The notes beneath the pieces were generated by a model that saw only the letters and a program-made list of their open reading frames with translations, was not told the DNA's origin and made no database searches. This document shows, in pieces, positions 60,100-64,000 of a stretch of DNA of 64,000 bases. This DNA comes from Syngnathus acus. Lineage: Eukaryota; Chordata; Actinopteri; Syngnathiformes; Syngnathidae. The stretch lies in NCBI RefSeq assembly GCF_901709675.1, contig NC_051092.1:2670491-2734490 (forward strand). Direction: 5' to 3'. Position numbers and translations under genes: made by a program. How positions within the stretch are numbered: the first letter of the stretch is position 1; each line of letters opens with the position of its first letter.

Positions 60100-63000
60100 T
60101 CCTTTGAGATTTCATAAAATTCTTACATGGATCACATGACCTGTTCAGTGGCTGGCAATGCAGTGACATTTAAATTGATTGGCTATTATTAAGACTATTA
60201 AATCTCATTGTCAAGCGTGATAGATATGTCTCTGCCTCTGACAAAGGACAGCCGAGCCTTGATCTTCCCGGCAGGACCGCTGCGACTAATGCCGATAGAA
60301 AAGGATTAGTCTCGGAATAAGAGAAGGTGCTGTAGTCCGGTCTTAATTGGCGAGTCCTCGGCTTGATCCAGTCTTGAGGCTGCCACTTGCTGAACTGGTC
60401 AATTAATCTTCCCATCCCTTATAATGAGGCGGGGGATTTCCGACGTCTGCTCCGCTCACACAAAGACAGAATGTGTGCCCAAAGGATCTTCTGCCCCTGC
60501 ACAAAGTGACCTGACAATTAAAAAGATCCCCCCCCCCCCCCCCCCAATCTTGCCAGTTGGCAAATATCTCTGACCCAATCTCACATTAAAAGGACTAACA
60601 ATGACTTCAAATCAACTAGCGCGGGCACAAAAAGAGGGAGAACGCGCCATGAAATAAGATTGTTGCGGTCCAACTTGTGACCTCCTATCACTCTGCCCTT
60701 CTTCCCTTTGAGGTTAATAAAAAGCGACTTGTCGGATCCCCCCCCCCATCTCCCCCGCTGTGGACAACAAATGCACTCGGGGCTGATATTAATTTAAAGA
60801 TAGATGACAGTAGAAAAGGTTAAATATGTAAGGTTAATCGTATTTGACCTTGAATTGTTGCTGGCATTAAATCCAGTGAGTGAGAACGATGATAATGGAG
60901 GAGCCAGTAGCAATCAAAGGCAAAATCTAAAAACAACAATGACGTTTGACCTTGACACACATTTCCTTCCGTCTTACATATGAATGCCAGGCGTCTGTCT
61001 TGTTCCATTTGCAATTGTCTTTCCTACTACCCTAAATGGTAAACACAGCTGCTAACCACACACTTATTGGTTAAAGTTGTGTATCGATCATTTTGTAAAA
61101 TTGTAGATGATCCATCATGGCTGGTTGAAACCTATTGAGGATGGGATTTAGCATTTAGCATTGGCTATCTGTCTAAGGATTCTTGCTTAATCCTCAGAGG
61201 GATTTAAGAGAAATATTAGAAATTTGTACATACACTGGGATTAATCTAAAATGGCCATAACACAACTACGATGTCGGAATTTCTGTCAAATTGTGTTCAG
61301 GGGTTCATGAGACGTTTTCCATACGTTCTTTCAGAGTAAACATATTTTGGGTGGGTATGTTTTTTTTAATTTTATCTTAAATCCTAAGAATGATTATCCA
61401 ATGTTGACAGCAGGCTTTGCCCACATCAGTGTTGGGAAAAAAACAGCTTCTAATTGGGACGATTTCCCAAATCAAAGTTTGTCAAGCTCTTAATTAGGCC
61501 TTACATGGCTGCTCCAAAACAAGATGGCCGCCTTCCTGTTCATTCAAAACACTTGGCCACACACAGGGATTCACAATTGTGAATTTTGAACCAGTTTAAC
61601 AGTCACCATTGTCGGCCCGATTGTTTTCCAAGCAGATTCGGGAGAAAACATTTATTGAGGACAATCAGTTTTTTTTAACGCAAGGGAGGGAGTGCTCAAA
61701 TTTAGTCCAATTGTCACCATGTGTGTTTTAGTCCTCCTTGAAAGTCTTTTACCGAGTAAGGAGTCTCTTTTCAGATAGTCGGGACTCACCGTGATGGTGG
61801 TAGTGAATGTAACCGAACCTGCAAACTTGACATTTTATGTCCAAACACGACTCCTTTCGTTTAACATGGACAAAATTGTTCAAGTCTTGTTTTCATAGCA
61901 GGGAGCACCTTAAGTATGGGTCAAAATCAAGAGTCAAGTCTTTTTGGCTCAGCCTTGTGGAGCGCAAACTCCAGCGAGAGTAATTATTTGTGGAGGTTTT
62001 TAGAACCTCGGGGGGTGACGGAGTGGGCGGGAGGGGCATAGGGTGCGCTGGAACGGAAAGCACGCTAGTCCCACTCACGCTTGATGCTCAGTGAATCTGA
62101 AAGGTCATGTCATGTTTTCTGGCAATTGACTCGATTGGTTTGGATTGTGCAACATAAGGGAGGGACGGACGCGAGTGTGTATGTGTCCTTTGTGTGTGTG
62201 TGTGTGTGTGTGTGTGTTTCTGCCTCTTTGCTGGCAAATGTGCCCCCGGGTTGCTTTTTGGATTGACCTTATTACCCCCACGCAGTGACATTCTTGAACC
62301 CTCTGACTCGGTGACAACGGTTAACACACATTAACTTTGCATTGAAAGTATTCATGAAATGTTTTCAAAACAGTTCCAGCTGTAAAGCAAACTTTTTAAA
62401 AAAAAAAATCCTTAATCTTGAATGAACTGAGCCTAATTAGCTGGATTGATCGTGATCGTCATCATTAAACACAGATACCTGAGAAGCAGAATCTCTCTCT
62501 CTTTCTCGCTCTCTCTCTCTTTCTCTCTCGTCCCTTGTTATTATTTATGGAGAAAGCTGCAAATAGGAGCGAGTGTTCCCTCTAGGCAATAGCCCACAAC
62601 ATGTCGTTCTACCAGCAAATCCTTCGCCGGGCTTCACTCCTCCATGCCTACGCGCTTGACTTCTGCACTCCAGCAGATCGGTGGCAGAGGTCCAGAATCA
62701 CTTAGATCATTTTACCCGAAGCGCAAAAGGGGGCAGAGAGGAGCTACTGACCCTGGGCTCGTCAAGGCGGGGCTTTACGCCTCGCTGGCTTCCCTGGTGT
62801 GACATTTCTGCTGTATTTGCCCCCGCCCACTGCTCCCCCCACCCCTCTCGTATAGAAGCACCAAGGAAGGAAAAAAGAAAAAAACCCAAACGATCATTGT
62901 CGGTGGAGATATCAATCAAATGCGCAGCATCTGGGGTCACTCTGCTGTTACTGTCACGCTTCTCATGCAAAGTGACAATAATGACAGAACGTCATCAATG

Positions 63001-63960
63001 TTTGCTAACGTAGCCCGTTAAAGCAATACGACGTTGCAAAAGAGATATCATACCTGTCTTACCCCCCGTCATCTCCCCCCCCCAGAAAGAACCCTGGCCC
63101 CTCCCCCTTCTGTCCACTGAGGGTCATACATCAGTCATGACATTATTAAAGGTTCAATTGTGCCTTAAAACAAGCCCTCTTCTCAATGAGGATGTGTTGT
63201 GGAGCAGATGGGGCTTACGCCAGAGCGGCTTTAACGTCTATTTTAAGTGCTTTGGAGACAATGATCTAATGAGACATTTACATTTTGTTCCGAAGGCTTT
63301 AAGGAAGCTCAGACCCGAGTCACGGTCGCTTGTCAAACATGCCAAAGAAAAACTCGAAGGGCTCACACGTTCTGCAGATCCATAAGGTGCTGTCAAGGGA
63401 GCTAGCTAGCGTTTAGGAAGCTAAAAGCTTCAACACGTGTCTACGAAAGCCCGAAGGTTCTCTTCCATTTGGTTCCCCTCCAGTGCTGTGACCTCAATTC
63501 TCCACTGCCGCTCTTGCGTACTTTTTCGGAAGCTGCTCAAATATCAAACGACGCCGACGCCGCGCGTGAACATCCTAACCCACCGCGGCGGCATCTCGAA
63601 CTTGGCGAGCCTGTAAAATGACACTTTCAATTGGGGTCAATTGGACCCCTGCTTCTGGATTTCCGGCAGCCTTGTCTGCCAAGGGCTAATCACAGGCCGC
63701 CGATATAATTAAAGTTACAAGCTGTAGCTCAGCGAGTGTAACTGAATATTTAAGCAACATTAAAGAGTCATTGGCAGTCAAAACCAGACTGCTTGAAAAT
63801 ACAGCCAACATGTGACAAGCTATGTGGGAATTGGTGATGTAAGATTGTCCAACAAATATCAATTCATTTTTGTACATGGTAGAGGTAATTATTTTAGTGT
63901 CAAAATATTCATCTTGACTCTGAATTGATGACTAAAGTGGGACTCTCGGTTCTTCTCTCC
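60100..63960. other. Gene-free tract of possible conserved non-coding character
   Basis: About 3.9 kb without a recognised exon, containing poly-C runs (60529-60545, 60740), a (GT)n at 62190-62217 and a CT-rich tract at 62492-62530. Between these the sequence is compositionally balanced, with repeated homeodomain-type cores (TAATTAGG 61494, CTAATTAG 62434, TATAATTAAAG 63704). This might be regulatory DNA of the next gene. Conservation cannot be judged from one sequence. Confidence 0.35.
62190..62217. repeat. (GT)n microsatellite
   Basis: Fourteen uninterrupted TG units. Confidence 0.95.
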
Positions 63961-63967
63961 CTCCCAG

Positions 63968-64000
63968 ACAAAGCAAAACATGTCGACGGCGTTGAAACGG
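63968..64000 (+). CDS. Possible first coding exon of the next gene (partial)
   Basis: CTTCTCTCCCTCCCAG forms a strong pyrimidine-rich acceptor ending at 63967. It is followed by ACAAAGCAAAACATG and an open frame MSTALKR that runs off the window. The acceptor quality and an A-rich start context suggest an exon carrying the start codon. Seven residues are too few to name a protein. Confidence 0.3.

Larger units (their letters stand above)
54700..60100. other. Gene-free region upstream of lysmd4
   Basis: No coding exon or RNA gene is recognised. It contains mostly unique AT-rich sequence, a short triple repeat at 57718-57798, degenerate CCTAATCC-type repeats at 58614-58870 and a repeat tail at 59765-59815. 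Open frames here do not resemble known proteins. Confidence 0.55.

Noticed and set aside
60431-60441. NF-kB-like site GGGGATTTCC
   Set aside because: A single short match in gene-free DNA with no supporting context.
1-64000. tRNA genes, rRNA genes, CRISPR arrays, prokaryotic operons or integrated virus
   Set aside because: No tRNA-like arms with B-box, no spacer-repeat arrays and no viral genes were recognised. All coding content is split vertebrate genes.

Overview
This window looks like nuclear DNA from a bony fish, probably a percomorph teleost. The genes are vertebrate, split by many short GT-AG introns, and set among (GT)n, (TA)n and GATA/GATG microsatellites and fish-type MITE fragments. 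Five protein-coding genes can be read exon by exon with intact frames. In order they are samm50 (+, 464-3339, mitochondrial outer-membrane beta-barrel assembly), api5 (+, 4263-8410, nuclear anti-apoptotic protein), hsd17b12 (+, 33432-46892, ER 3-ketoacyl-CoA/steroid reductase), alkbh3 (+, 48841-50686, alkylated nucleic-acid demethylase) and lysmd4 (-, 53109-52250, single-pass LysM membrane protein). I use no a/b paralogue suffixes because the sequence alone does not settle them.

The main RNA gene is the mir-129 precursor at 21861-21951, with both mature arms intact. It sits in the 25-kb non-coding interval between api5 and hsd17b12. The order api5 / mir-129-2 / hsd17b12 / alkbh3 matches human 11p. 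No exon of ttc17, which lies between API5 and mir-129-2 in human, is visible here. samm50 and lysmd4 lie on other chromosomes in human (22q and 15q).

The mir-129 interval is the most unusual part of the window. It holds five perfect MEF2 sites (9.4-19.7 kb) and eight perfect palindromic cAMP-response elements (15.9-32.0 kb). It also holds a CCAAT/TATA-like core promoter about 430 bp before the hairpin and a few splice-bounded candidate exons of a host transcript. At 32.48-32.53 kb a TCTCGCGAGA element and a ZNF143-type element sit together with no gene that clearly uses them. My reading is an activity-responsive regulatory landscape around a neuronal microRNA; this is inference from motifs.

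Mobile DNA includes a 597-bp element with about 100-bp terminal inverted repeats (28535-29131), two closely related TA-flanked MITEs in opposite orientation around alkbh3-lysmd4, and hAT-like short elements at 24.2, 38.3 and 42.8 kb. From about 54.7 kb to the end there is no recognisable gene. A possible first coding exon of the next gene begins about 30 bases before the window edge.
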